64,000 nucleotides of DNA, taken from positions 62,001 to 126,000 of the forward strand of contig JACRMN010000013.1 in NCBI GenBank assembly GCA_016214955.1. Direction: 5' to 3'. Position numbers and translations under genes: made by a program. Below, in pieces: positions 19,373 to 28,152 of this stretch; position 1 is the first letter of the stretch, and every line of letters starts with the position of its first letter. Below the pieces are notes generated by a model. The model saw only the letters and a program-made list of their open reading frames with translations, made no database searches and had not been told where the DNA came from. This DNA is from Deltaproteobacteria bacterium. Lineage in GTDB: Bacteria > Myxococcota > Myxococcia > Myxococcales > Anaeromyxobacteraceae.

Positions 19373-19600
19373 GGGACCCTGGTCCTCCGGTTCGCCTCCC
19401 GCGGCCGGCGAAGCGCCGGACCCCCGAGCGGGCCGCGTGATGCGACGAGTGCCCGCAAGGCGTACCACCGGAAGGAAACCGAGTCAACGCGGCGGCTTAC
19501 GCACCTTGGCGCACCCCGCCGTGGCGCGCACCCCGCCCCGGCCCGGGGTGGCGGCTGCCCCTGGCCCGCCCCCGGGGCGCCGGTGTACCGTCGCGGCCGC

Positions 19601-21259
19601 GTGGCCGGACCCGCAGCCTTCGCCCCCTACCGCCTGCCCGCCGGCGCGCTCCCGGAGGAGGGGGTGCGCGCGGCGCTGGAGGCCGGCGCCGAGCCGCTGC
19701 TGGCGTCGCTCGACGACCCGCTGCCGGCGCCGCTCCTCGCGCAGGCCTTCGCCTCCATCCCCGCCGGCCACGCCGCTGCGCCGGACGAGGCCTGCCGTGG
19801 CGCCGACGGCAGCCCGGCCGGCGTGCCGGGCGCGCCGCGGGCCTGCTACCACTCCGAGCGCCACCGCGCCCGCCTCGAGGCCGCCATCCGCCGCGCCTAC
19901 GAGGCCGGCTACGCCGGCGTCTGCCTGGAGCTGCCCGACGCGCCGCTGGCGCTGGGCATCCTCGGCGCCGGCTTCTGCGCCGACTGCCAGCGCGCCTTCG
20001 CGCGCGAGCTGGCGCGCGAATACGGCGACCACTTCCAGCCCCTCGACTTCCTGGCCCTGGCGCGCGAGGCCCTGGCCTCGTCGTCGGGCGCGCTCGGCCA
20101 CCAGCAGCTCCCCTTCGGCCGCGAGTTCTGGCGGGTCCGCTCCGCCTGGCTCGACAGGGCGATGGTCGCCTGGGTCCGGGCGGCACGCGACGCCGCCCGC
20201 GCCGGCCCCCGGCCCTTCCAGGTGGCCGCCCGCTTCGAGGCGGTGGGGCCGGCGCAGCTGCGCGCCGCGCGGCTGCTCGACGCCGCCGTCTTCCCGGTGA
20301 CCGCCGGCGTGCAGGCCACCGGCGCCGGCCTCTTCCGCCTGCTGCGCGCCGTCATGGGGCGCCGCCCCTGCGCCGCCGAGCTGCGGGGCGAAGGGCCGCT
20401 GGCGCGCCTTGCGGGCGTGGCCGCGTCGAGCGGCGTGGAGGTGGCGCTGGCCGAGCCCTCGGCCTCGCTCCCGGCGCTGCGGCGCTTCGCGCGGGCCGCC
20501 GCCGCGCGCGACCGCGGCCCGGCGCTGGCCGAGCCGCTCGCCGAGGTGGCGGTGCTCTACTCGCCCGAGTCGGACCTGTGGACCGGCGGCGAGCACCGCG
20601 CCCAGGTGGAGCGGGCCGGCGACGCGCTGGCGGGCCTGCAGGTGCAGGCGCCGGTGGTGCTGCGCGTGGCCGAGGCGCGGCCGGGCGTGGCGCTGGTGCT
20701 GGCGGGCGCGAGCGCGCTCTCGCCGCTGGAGGTGCAGGAGGTGCGGCGGCGGCTCGACGCCGGCGGCGGCGTGCTCTGCCTGGGCGAGCCCGGCGCGGTG
20801 GACGAGGCCGGGCGGCCGGCGCCCCTGCCCTTCCCGGCCGGCAAGCCGGCGGGCGTGAAGGCCACCGGTGGCGGCCTGGTGGTGCGGCTTCCGCCGCTGC
20901 CGGCGCCGCGCCCCGGCGCGCTGCCCGACCCGCACGGGCTCGAGGAGCTCGCCCGGACGCTGCAGGCGCTGCTGGGCCGCGGCCGCCGCGCCGCCTCGTC
21001 GGCCGGGCGCAGCCCGCTCCACGTGGCCCTCTACCGCCAGAAGGACAGGCTCGACGCCCACGTGGTCTCGCTGGCGGACGGCCCGGTGCTGGGGGCCACG
21101 CTGTTCGTGGGGCTGCAGGTGGCCGGCGACTTCCGGCGCGGCCGCTTCAAGTCGTCGAGCGGCGCCGACGAGCGCATCCCCATGAACCCGTCCGGCTACG
21201 CCATCTCCACGGTGCTGCCGACGTTCGAGGGGTACGGGATCCTGAGCCTGCCGGGGTAG
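19601..21259 (+). CDS. Hypothetical protein with a GH42-like (beta-galactosidase-type) architecture
   Basis: 552 residues, not a recognised characterised family. Around residues 105-175 it has ELPDAPLALGILGAGFC, CADCQRAFARELAREYGD and GREFWRVRSAWLDRAMVAWV. This pattern (CxxC, then FRxWLxxxYG) is typical of the (beta/alpha)8 barrel of family 42 glycoside hydrolases. From about residue 305, AEVAVLYSPESDLWTGGEH resembles the trimerisation/glutamine-amidotransferase-like domain that follows in that family. I do not see the usual catalytic Glu contexts clearly, so an active hydrolase is uncertain. No signal peptide. GTG at 19601 is chosen; GTG 19583 is the alternative. It stands alone, convergent with larC (4 bp between the ends). 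Extremely Ala/Arg-rich. Confidence 0.45.
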   Translation: MAGPAAFAPYRLPAGALPEEGVRAALEAGAEPLLASLDDPLPAPLLAQAFASIPAGHAAAPDEACRGADGSPAGVPGAPRACYHSERHRARLEAAIRRAYEAGYAGVCLELPDAPLALGILGAGFCADCQRAFARELAREYGDHFQPLDFLALAREALASSSGALGHQQLPFGREFWRVRSAWLDRAMVAWVRAARDAARAGPRPFQVAARFEAVGPAQLRAARLLDAAVFPVTAGVQATGAGLFRLLRAVMGRRPCAAELRGEGPLARLAGVAASSGVEVALAEPSASLPALRRFARAAAARDRGPALAEPLAEVAVLYSPESDLWTGGEHRAQVERAGDALAGLQVQAPVVLRVAEARPGVALVLAGASALSPLEVQEVRRRLDAGGGVLCLGEPGAVDEAGRPAPLPFPAGKPAGVKATGGGLVVRLPPLPAPRPGALPDPHGLEELARTLQALLGRGRRAASSAGRSPLHVALYRQKDRLDAHVVSLADGPVLGATLFVGLQVAGDFRRGRFKSSSGADERIPMNPSGYAISTVLPTFEGYGILSLPG

Positions 21260-21263
21260 CGCC

Positions 21264-22427
21264 CTACCGCTTCCAGTACGCCGCGGCCGCCGCGTCGAGC
21301 ACCCGCTTCACGGGCACGCCGTGCTCGCGGGCGCGCACTGCGCAGTCGTCCCACTCCGGGTGGGCGTTCAGCACCTCGCCGCCGAGCCGCCCCACCTTGA
21401 CCCGCACCGGCCCGTAGGGCGTCTCCACCGGCAGGAGCTCCCGCTCCGCCTCCAGCCGCTCCACGGCGCGGAAGCGCACGCCCAGCGTGGTGGTCTCGCG
21501 CAGGAACACGTGCGCCACCGCCTCACGGCGCGCCGCCGGCGCCAGCGCCCCGAGGATGAGCCCCGGCCGGCCCTTCTTCATGGTGACCGGCGCCGCCCAG
21601 GCGTCGAGGGCGCCGGCCAGGAGCGCCGCCTCGATGGCCCGGGCCACGAGCTGCCCCGGGCAGTCGTCGAGGTTGGCCTCCAGCAGCCAGAGCTCGCCGC
21701 CGGCCGGCGAGCGGTCGCCCGAGGTGAGGCGCAGCACGTTGGGCCTGTCGCTCCAGCGCGAGGTGCCCACGCCGTAGCCGGTGCGCCGCGGCACGAAGGG
21801 CGGCGGCGTCCCGATCTCGAAGAGCTCGCGGAGGATGGCGGCGCCTGTGGGGGTGACCGCCTCGCCCTGCGGGCCGCCGGGCCGGACCAGCGCGCCCTGC
21901 ATGATCTCCAGCACCGCCGGCGGCGGCACCGGCAGGACGCCGTGGTGGGTCTTCTGGAAGCCCTGGCCCAGCTCCGGCGGGCTGGCCACCGCCCGCGGCC
22001 AGCCCAGCAGCTCCAGCACCAGCGCCGCGCCGCAGAGGTCCACGATGGAGTCCACCGCCCCCACCTCGTGGAAGTGCACCTGCTCGAGCGGCACGCCGTG
22101 CACCCGCGACTCGGCGCGGGCCACCCGCTCCAGCATGGCGAGCGCCGCCTGGCGCGCCCGCGGCGGCAGCGGCGCCTGGCGGAAGAGGGCGGCGATCTCG
22201 GTGAAGCCGCGGCCGTGCGGCTGCGGCCCCTCCAGCTCGACGTCGAGGTGAAGGCCGTGGATGCCGTTCGCCTCGGCGTCCCGCACCTCGAGCCGCCAGC
22301 CCGGCACGCCCAGGGCGCCGAGGTGACGCGTCAGCTCGTCTCGCGGCACGCCCAGGTGCAGCGCCGCCGCCAGGAACATGTCGCCGGCGGCGCCGCCCAC
22401 CGGCTCGAGCCAGAGCAGGTCAGCCAC
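21264..22427 (-). CDS. larC: Nickel-pincer cofactor biosynthesis protein LarC (CTP-dependent nickel insertase)
   Basis: 387 residues. Inserts nickel into the pyridinium bis-thiocarboxylate mononucleotide to finish the nickel-pincer cofactor first found in lactate racemase. Conserved blocks: [20 protein letters not shown] at the N-terminus, [20 protein letters not shown], the [14 protein letters not shown] and [11 protein letters not shown] segments, [11 protein letters not shown], and [10 protein letters not shown]. In Lactobacillus larC is split into larC1/larC2 and expressed by frameshifting; here it is one uninterrupted frame. Overlaps larB by 8 bp. LarE (sulfur transfer) and a LarA-type enzyme are not in the window. 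Confidence 0.92.
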   Translation of the reverse strand: MADLLWLEPVGGAAGDMFLAAALHLGVPRDELTRHLGALGVPGWRLEVRDAEANGIHGLHLDVELEGPQPHGRGFTEIAALFRQAPLPPRARQAALAMLERVARAESRVHGVPLEQVHFHEVGAVDSIVDLCGAALVLELLGWPRAVASPPELGQGFQKTHHGVLPVPPPAVLEIMQGALVRPGGPQGEAVTPTGAAILRELFEIGTPPPFVPRRTGYGVGTSRWSDRPNVLRLTSGDRSPAGGELWLLEANLDDCPGQLVARAIEAALLAGALDAWAAPVTMKKGRPGLILGALAPAARREAVAHVFLRETTTLGVRFRAVERLEAERELLPVETPYGPVRVKVGRLGGEVLNAHPEWDDCAVRAREHGVPVKRVLDAAAAAYWKR

Positions 22428-23184
22428 CCGTCACCTCGCGGGCGATGAGCCCGGCCACGAAGCCGGCGCCGAAGCCGTTGTCGATGTTCACCGCGGTGAC
22501 GTTGGGGGCGCAGGAGTTGAGCATGCCCAGCAGCGCGGCGATGCCGCCCAGGCTGGCGCCGTACCCCACGCTGGTGGGCACGCCCACCACCGGCCGGCCC
22601 ACCAGGCCGCCCACCACCGAGGGCAACGCCCCCTCCATGCCCGCCGCCACCACGAGCGAGACGCAGCGCGCCAGCTCCGGCCGCCGCGCCAGCAGCCGGT
22701 GGAGCCCGGCCACGCCCACGTCGTAGATGCGGATCACCTCGGCGCCCATCACCTCCAGGGTGACGGCCGCCTCCTCGCACACCGGGATGTCGCTGGTGCC
22801 GGCGCAGCAGACGCCCACCGGCCCGCGCATGGGCAGCTCCATGCGGCCGCGCCGCAGCGTGCGCGACACCGGGTCGTAGCGGGAGCCGCGCACCGCGCGC
22901 TTCACCGCTGGCGCCTTCTCCTCGCCGAGCCGGGTGACGAGCAGCGGGCCGTGGGCCGCGAGCCTCCTGGCGATGGCGGCCACCTGGGCCGCGGTCTTGC
23001 CCTGGGCGAAGATCACCTCCGGCATCCCCACCCGCAGCGCCCGGTGGTGATCCACCGTGGCGAAGCCGCCCAGCGGCTCGAAGGGCATCCCCTCGAGCTG
23101 CCGCACCGCCTGGTCCACGCCGGTGGTGCCGGCGGCCACGCCGGCGAGCAGCTTGCGAAGGCGCTTCTCGTCCATGTGCTTCAC
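22420..23184 (-). CDS. larB: LarB, nicotinic acid adenine dinucleotide carboxylase/hydrolase of pincer cofactor synthesis
   Basis: 254 residues. The C-terminal half is the PurE/AIR-carboxylase-like domain: [53 protein letters not shown] and [15 protein letters not shown]. The N-terminal part ([24 protein letters not shown]) is the LarB-specific helical region. It carboxylates and cleaves NaAD to give the dicarboxylated mononucleotide used by LarE. The GTG at 23184 overlaps the cheC stop (GTGA), so translation follows directly from cheC; ATG 23175 is a possible alternative start. Confidence 0.92.
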   Translation of the reverse strand: MKHMDEKRLRKLLAGVAAGTTGVDQAVRQLEGMPFEPLGGFATVDHHRALRVGMPEVIFAQGKTAAQVAAIARRLAAHGPLLVTRLGEEKAPAVKRAVRGSRYDPVSRTLRRGRMELPMRGPVGVCCAGTSDIPVCEEAAVTLEVMGAEVIRIYDVGVAGLHRLLARRPELARCVSLVVAAGMEGALPSVVGGLVGRPVVGVPTSVGYGASLGGIAALLGMLNSCAPNVTAVNIDNGFGAGFVAGLIAREVTGG

Positions 23185-23783
23185 TCTCCGAGCGGCAGGG
23201 CGGCGAGCAGGCCGGGGATGCGGGCCGGCAGCGGCAGCACCAGGATGAGCCCCTCCAGCGCCGGCGCGTCGCAGGAGAAGCGGGCCGCCAGCGCCACCCG
23301 GGCGGCGTCGCGGGGCACCAGGCTGTCGAGGCAGTGGCGGCCTCCGCCGCGCGCCAGCGAGGGCACGCTGAGCAGGAGCTTGCGGCCCACCAGGCCGGCC
23401 ACCGCCGAGACGAAGGCGCTGCCGACGATGTTGCCCGACTCCATCATGGCGCTCTCGGCCAGGGTGGAGAAGGTGCCGCCCGGCGGCACCGGCCAGCCCA
23501 GCAGCCCGGCCAGCACCTCGGCGTCGCGCGCCGGCAGGGCCAGCACCAGGTGGCCCTCCAATAGCTCGCTGAGCCGGACCTCCACCGCCACCAGCTCCTG
23601 GCCCAGCGCGCCCAGGAAGTCGGCGATGGCGCCGGGCCCGTCGCCCACCCAGGCCTCGGGCACGTCCATGCGCAGCGTCCGGCCCGAGAGCTTGCCCAGC
23701 GCGCTCACCGCCCGGCCGCAGCCGATGGTGGCCAGCTCCTGGAGAGCGTCGATCTCGCGCGGGCCGAGCAGGGAGCGGACCAT
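23181..23783 (-). CDS. cheC: CheC-type CheY-P phosphatase with one intact and one altered active site
   Basis: 200-residue pseudo-symmetric CheC/FliY-family protein. The phosphatase signature [D/S]X3EX2NX22P occurs twice in CheC. Copy 2 is perfect: S111, E115, N118 and P141. Copy 1 has D12, E16 and P42 in register, but the Asn is Thr (T19). The protein should therefore dephosphorylate CheY-P through one half only, or use copy 1 for binding. It starts one base after the cheA stop and its own TGA overlaps the larB GTG. CheC closes the adaptation part of the operon; no cheD, cheB or cheR is in the window. Confidence 0.86.
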   Translation of the reverse strand: MVRSLLGPREIDALQELATIGCGRAVSALGKLSGRTLRMDVPEAWVGDGPGAIADFLGALGQELVAVEVRLSELLEGHLVLALPARDAEVLAGLLGWPVPPGGTFSTLAESAMMESGNIVGSAFVSAVAGLVGRKLLLSVPSLARGGGRHCLDSLVPRDAARVALAARFSCDAPALEGLILVLPLPARIPGLLAALPLGE

Positions 23784-25745
23784 CTAGGGCCCGAGCCGGG
23801 GGACGTCGAGGATGAAGACCGGGCGCCCGTTGCCGAGCACGGTGACCGCCGAGAGGCCGGAGACGAGGTCGAGCGGGCGGCCCAGCGGCTTCAGCACCGC
23901 CTCCTCCTGCCCGAGCAGCGCGTCCACCGCCAGGCCCACGCGGGCGCCGTCGCCGTCGGCCACCACCACCTGGCGCGGGCCGCTGCCGGCGTCGCGCGGC
24001 AGGCCCAGCAGCGCCGAGAGCTCGCGCACCGGCACCAGGCCGCCGTCGTAGGGGAGCATGGGCTCGCCGCGGCTGCGCTCCAGCGCCCCGGTGTCGGCCT
24101 GGGCGGCGCCGTGCACCTTGGCGATGGGCAGCCCCAGCACCTCCTCGCCCACCCGCACCAGCAGCACCGGCTGCACCGCCACGGTGAGCGGCAGCCGGAG
24201 GGAGACGCGGGTGCCGTGGCCGCGCACGCTCACCAGCTCCAGCGCGCCGCCCACCGCCTCCACCACCCGCTTCACCGCGTCCATGCCCACGCCCCGGCCG
24301 GAGATGTCGGTGACGCGGTCGGCGGTGGAGACGCCGGGCAGGCAGGCGAGCTGCAGGGCGTCGCGGTCGGAGAGGGCGGCGGCCGCCGCCGCCGAGATGG
24401 CGCCGCGGGCCACCGCCGCCTGGCGCAGCGCCTCCGGGTCCATGCCGCGGCCGTCGTCGACGACGTCGAGGATGACGCGGTCGCGCTCGCGCCGGGCCGA
24501 CACCGACAGCCGGCCGGTGGCCGGCTTGCCGGAGAGCTCGCGCAGGTGCGAGGGCTCCAGGCCGTGGTCCACGGCGTTGCGCACCAGGTGGGTGAGCGGG
24601 TCGGCCAGCTCGTCGAGGATGGCGCGGTCGATCTCGATCTCCGCCCCCTCGACCTCCACCTCCACCTGCTTGCCGACGCGGCGGGCCAGGTCGCGGGCCA
24701 CGCGCGGCAGCCTGTCGGTGAGCAGGGCCAGCGGCGTCATGCGCGCCGTCATCACCTTGTCGTGCAGGTCCTTCACCGCCGACTGGAGCCGGTCCACCCC
24801 CTCGTCGAGCGCCGGGCGCACCGCCTCGGGGATCGACTTGCCCACCTCGCGGATGCGGGCGGTGGCCAGGATGAGCTCGCCCACCGCGTCGAGGAAGCTG
24901 TCGAGGAGCTCCACCCGCACCCGCACGGTGCGGCCGCCCACCTCCGGCTCCCGGGGCTGCGCCGTGGCCGCCACCGCCGGCGGCGGCGTGGGGTGGTGCA
25001 CCTCCTCCTTCACCTGCACGGTGGCGATGTCGGAGATCTGGGAGAGGGCCTTCTCCACCGCCGCTGGCGGCTCGCCGCTCTCCAGGAGCGCCTTCACCCG
25101 CCTGTCGGGGATGCGGCCGGCGCGCAGGTCCTCGGCCGCCGGCGTGGCCTCCAGCACCGCCCCCAGGGCCGAGAGCTTCTTCAGCACCAGGAAGCCGCGG
25201 ACCGCCGGCACCGGGCAGGTCCCGGCCACCTCCACCTCGATGGTGTAGCGGCGGCGGAGCCCGAGGGGCACCTGCTCGGCGGCGGGCGTGGGCCGGTGTG
25301 GCGCCGGCGTCTCGGGGCGCGGCGGGGCGGGCGCGGCGCCGCCGTGGATCCGGGCCACACCGGCGTCGAGGCGCGAGAGCAGCTCGGCCGGAGCGGCCGG
25401 GTTCTCGCCCGCGCCGGAGCGCTCCACCATGCCGGTCATGGCGTCCACCGCCGCCAGCAGGAGGTCCACCGAGGCCGGGTCCAGCGCGTCTCCGGTCTTG
25501 CGGAAGTGGTCCAGCAGCCCCTCGGCGCGGTGGGCGATCTCCTTGATGCCCTCCAGCTCCATCGACGCCGACATGCCCTTCACGCTGTGGGCGTGCCGGA
25601 ACATCTCGTCGACGATGGGGGCCAGCGGCTCCTCGCCGCGGCCGGCGGCCTCCAGCCGGACGAGCCCCTGGCCCAGCTTCTGGAGCTTGTCGGTCGACTC
25701 GGAGACGAAGAGGCCGAGGTAGCGCTGGAGGTCCTGGGAAACCAC
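23784..25745 (-). CDS. cheA: Chemotaxis histidine kinase CheA
   Basis: 653 residues with the usual order. P1/Hpt at the N-terminus with phospho-acceptor H53 (MFRHAHSVKGMSAS). A Pro-rich linker to about residue 155 precedes a region (about 160-245) containing RRYTIEVEV and repeated LEATPAAEDL, which replaces a standard P2. P3 dimerisation (VELLDSFLDAVGELILATAR), P4 ATPase with LTHLVRNAVDHGLE (N box), VVDDGRGMD (G1) and SGRGVGMDAVK (G2), and a CheW-like P5 ending FILDVPRLGP. Phosphorylates the CheY encoded next to it (28 bp upstream). Cytoplasmic, in receptor arrays with the MCP and CheW of this operon. Confidence 0.94.
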   Translation of the reverse strand: MVSQDLQRYLGLFVSESTDKLQKLGQGLVRLEAAGRGEEPLAPIVDEMFRHAHSVKGMSASMELEGIKEIAHRAEGLLDHFRKTGDALDPASVDLLLAAVDAMTGMVERSGAGENPAAPAELLSRLDAGVARIHGGAAPAPPRPETPAPHRPTPAAEQVPLGLRRRYTIEVEVAGTCPVPAVRGFLVLKKLSALGAVLEATPAAEDLRAGRIPDRRVKALLESGEPPAAVEKALSQISDIATVQVKEEVHHPTPPPAVAATAQPREPEVGGRTVRVRVELLDSFLDAVGELILATARIREVGKSIPEAVRPALDEGVDRLQSAVKDLHDKVMTARMTPLALLTDRLPRVARDLARRVGKQVEVEVEGAEIEIDRAILDELADPLTHLVRNAVDHGLEPSHLRELSGKPATGRLSVSARRERDRVILDVVDDGRGMDPEALRQAAVARGAISAAAAAALSDRDALQLACLPGVSTADRVTDISGRGVGMDAVKRVVEAVGGALELVSVRGHGTRVSLRLPLTVAVQPVLLVRVGEEVLGLPIAKVHGAAQADTGALERSRGEPMLPYDGGLVPVRELSALLGLPRDAGSGPRQVVVADGDGARVGLAVDALLGQEEAVLKPLGRPLDLVSGLSAVTVLGNGRPVFILDVPRLGP

Positions 25746-25773
25746 GGCTGCCGCGCCCGGGGGCGCGCTCCTC

Positions 25774-26142
25774 CTAGGCGCCGCCGAGGACCTTCTTCAC
25801 CACCGCGAGGACGTCCTCGGACTTGAAGGGCTTGACGATGAAGTCGCTGGCGCCGGCCTCGATGGCCTCCATCACCAGGGACTCCTGCCCCAGCGCGCTG
25901 CACATCACGATCACCGCCCGGGGCTCCTGCTTGATGATCTCGCGGGTGGCCTCGATGCCGCTCTTGAACGGCATGACGATGTCCATGGTGGTGAGGTCGG
26001 GCCGCAGCTCCTTGAACTTCTCGACCGCCTCCAGGCCGTTGGCGGCCTCTCCCACGACCTCGAAGCCGCCGCCGGCGAAGATGTCCTTGATCATGTTGCG
26101 CATGAAGATCGCGTCGTCGACGATGAGGACTCGCTTCGCCAT
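25774..26142 (-). CDS. cheY: CheY-type single-domain response regulator
   Basis: 122 residues, a receiver domain only. Acidic pocket D9-D10 (VLIVDDAIF), phospho-acceptor D54 (TTMDIVMP), switch Ser S82 (VMCSALGQE), and K104 (FIVKPFKSED). It is most like the CheY proteins that pair with CheC in Thermotoga/Bacillus-type systems. Between cheA (28 bp) and cheW (97-bp gap upstream). Expected to accept phosphate from CheA and lose it to CheC; its output target, flagellar or other, is not encoded here. Confidence 0.94.
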   Translation of the reverse strand: MAKRVLIVDDAIFMRNMIKDIFAGGGFEVVGEAANGLEAVEKFKELRPDLTTMDIVMPFKSGIEATREIIKQEPRAVIVMCSALGQESLVMEAIEAGASDFIVKPFKSEDVLAVVKKVLGGA

Positions 26143-26239
26143 GCTCGAGGGCTCCGGGTGACGCGGGGCGCCGCGCCTGCGGCATCGCCCGCGCGGAAAG
26201 CTATCACCCTCTCCCGCCGCGGAACAACAATCCCGGGCC

Positions 26240-26677
26240 CTAGCCCTGCCCGAACTGTGCGGCCGAGTGTGCTGCCACGGCGTCGGGATCCAGGAGGGTG
26301 ATGGCCCCGCCGTCGATCTGGCCGATTCCGCGGACCATCGACCCGGGCGGCTCCTCCCTGTCGGGCCGGAGCGGCCCGACCCCGAAGACCTGTGCCACCA
26401 GGAGCCCCAGCGAGCGCCTGTCGCGATCGAGGATGACCACCTGGCCGCGTCCCGCCTGCAGGGTCTCGCTCCCCACCCCCACCAGGGCGGCCAGGTCCAC
26501 CACCGCCACCACCCGGCCGCGCAGGTTCATGGCGCCGCGCACCGCGGCGCCGGCGCGGGGCACGCGGGCGAAGGGCGACTGGGGGATGACCACCTCGCGG
26601 ACGCTGTCGAGCGGGAGGGCGAAGCGCTCGCCGCCGGCGCGGAAGAGGACGTGCCGGACCGGGTCCACGCCCGTCAC
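26240..26677 (-). CDS. cheW: CheW-like coupling protein
   Basis: 145-residue CheW domain linking receptors to CheA. Landmarks: [20 protein letters not shown] at the N-terminus, [20 protein letters not shown] (the RG-Nl-RG-VvPViDL core) and [17 protein letters not shown]. The C-terminus [12 protein letters not shown] fits a shortened CheW end. GTG start at 26677 overlaps the TGA of the receptor gene (GTGA), so receptor and coupling protein are produced together. Confidence 0.9.
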   Translation of the reverse strand: MTGVDPVRHVLFRAGGERFALPLDSVREVVIPQSPFARVPRAGAAVRGAMNLRGRVVAVVDLAALVGVGSETLQAGRGQVVILDRDRRSLGLLVAQVFGVGPLRPDREEPPGSMVRGIGQIDGGAITLLDPDAVAAHSAAQFGQG

Positions 26678-28071
26678 CCGCGGTCGAGGAGGCGGAAGCG
26701 GGACACCACGCTCTGCAGCTCCAGCGAGAGGTTGGTCAGCTCCTGGGCGGCGCTGGCCATCTGCTGGACCGCGGCGGTCTGCTCGCTGGTCACCTTGCGC
26801 ACCTGCTCGGTGGCGGCGGCGTTGGAGGTGGCCACGTCGGAGATGTGGTCCATGGCCTGGACCATGTCGGCCGAGCCCTTGAGCTGGTCGCGCGCCGACT
26901 GGGTGATGCCGCCGACCTTCTCGGCGCCGGCGGTGGCGGTGTGCGAGATGTCGCCCAGGGCGCGGATGATGGCGTTGAGGTCGTCGCGCCCCTCGCCCAG
27001 CACCGCCACCGACTCGCGCATCGTGCCCACCACCAGCGCGGCGCGGCCGGAGATGTCGGCGGCCACGCCGGAGATCTGCTCGGCGGAGCGCCCGGCGCTC
27101 TCGGCCAGCTTGCGCACCTCGTCGGCCACCACCGCGAAGCCGCGGCCGTACTCTCCGGCGCGGGCCGCCTCGATGGTGGCGTTGAGGGCCAGGAGGTTGG
27201 TCTGCTGGGCCACGGCGGTGATGGCCTCGACGATCTTGGAGATCTCCTTGATGCGCTCGCCGAAGGCGAAGACCTGCTCCGAGGCCGCCTCGATGCGAGC
27301 GAAGACCCGCTTCAGCTTCTCGCCGGCGAGCCGGGCCGCGTCGCCGCCGCCCCCCGCCGCGGCCGAGGTCTCGGTGGAGGCGCGGGCCGCCTCCTCGGCG
27401 CTGCGGGCGGTGCGCTCGATGGAGGCGGCGATCTCGCCGATGACCTTGGAGGCCAGCTCCACCAGCGCCGACTGCTCCTCGGCGCCCTTGGAGATGTTCT
27501 CCATGGAGCGGGCCACCTCGTCGGTGGAGGCGTTCACGTCCTCGGCGCTCTGCTGCAGCTCGTTGGCGCTGTCGGCCACCGACTGGGCGGTGCGCTGGAT
27601 GCGGGAGACCAGGTCGCGCAGGTTCTCCTGCATGGTGCGGATGGCCTCGGTGAGGTCGTCGATCTCGTCGTGCAGCCGGGTCTGCCCCTCGGCGCTGACG
27701 GCGCGGGAGAGGTCGCCCGAGGAGATCTCCTGGGCCGAGGCCTTGAGCCGCACCAGCCGGTTGACGCGGGCCAGGGCCGCCGTCAGCCCGTAGCCGATGG
27801 CCAGGGTGAGGAGCAGCACCACCCCGCCGGCCGCCAGCCGCCCCTCCACCCTGTCGAAGACGATGGGCACCGCGAAGAGCAGCACCAGGCCCAGCACCAG
27901 GTAGGAGACCAGGATCTTGGTCTGGAGCGAGACCGTGGCCTGGCTCTCGGGAGGCGGGCGGAAGGTGGGCGACTCGGACGGGCGGCCCCGCAGCGCCAGC
28001 AGGTGGGGCGCGCCCTCGGTGCCGCGGGCGCTGGGGCGCTGCCGGTCTTCCCTCGGACTCCGCGCCACCAT
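26674..28071 (-). CDS. Methyl-accepting chemotaxis protein without a periplasmic sensor domain
   Basis: 465 residues. A 50-residue basic cytoplasmic lead precedes two close membrane helices ([20 protein letters not shown] and [19 protein letters not shown]), separated by only about ten residues. There is therefore no extracytoplasmic ligand domain. A HAMP segment and a coiled-coil signalling domain follow, with the conserved tip [19 protein letters not shown] and [18 protein letters not shown]. It may sense membrane state, ions or an internal signal, or act through a partner protein. The only ATG giving this layout is at 28071. Promoter at 28106-28133. First gene of mcp-cheW-cheY-cheA-cheC-larB-larC. 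Confidence 0.92.
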   Translation of the reverse strand: MVARSPREDRQRPSARGTEGAPHLLALRGRPSESPTFRPPPESQATVSLQTKILVSYLVLGLVLLFAVPIVFDRVEGRLAAGGVVLLLTLAIGYGLTAALARVNRLVRLKASAQEISSGDLSRAVSAEGQTRLHDEIDDLTEAIRTMQENLRDLVSRIQRTAQSVADSANELQQSAEDVNASTDEVARSMENISKGAEEQSALVELASKVIGEIAASIERTARSAEEAARASTETSAAAGGGGDAARLAGEKLKRVFARIEAASEQVFAFGERIKEISKIVEAITAVAQQTNLLALNATIEAARAGEYGRGFAVVADEVRKLAESAGRSAEQISGVAADISGRAALVVGTMRESVAVLGEGRDDLNAIIRALGDISHTATAGAEKVGGITQSARDQLKGSADMVQAMDHISDVATSNAAATEQVRKVTSEQTAAVQQMASAAQELTNLSLELQSVVSRFRLLDRG

Positions 28072-28105
28072 CGCCTCCCGCTGCTGGCCGTTCTCCCGCC
28101 GCGCG

Positions 28106-28133
28106 ATCCTACGTCCGCCCCGCCCCCTGTCAA
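28106..28133 (-). promoter_or_regulatory. Sigma-70-type promoter for the chemosensory-lar operon
   Basis: A perfect TTGACA (28128-28133) is followed 16 bp on by TAGGAT (28106-28111, 4/6), minus strand, in the 81-bp gap between thiL and the receptor gene. The predicted transcript starts near 28098. It separates mcp-che-lar from the mglA-kinase-thiL genes upstream. Confidence 0.6.
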
Positions 28134-28152
28134 AGGCGGCGTCGCAGATATC

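Noticed and set aside
21264-22427. Programmed frameshift in larC
   Set aside because: The gene is one continuous frame of full length, unlike the split larC1/larC2 of Lactobacillus.
26143-26239. Promoter between cheW and cheY
   Set aside because: TTGTTC/TTGTTG-like boxes exist, but none has a good -10 at 16-18 bp; the genes are more simply read as one operon.
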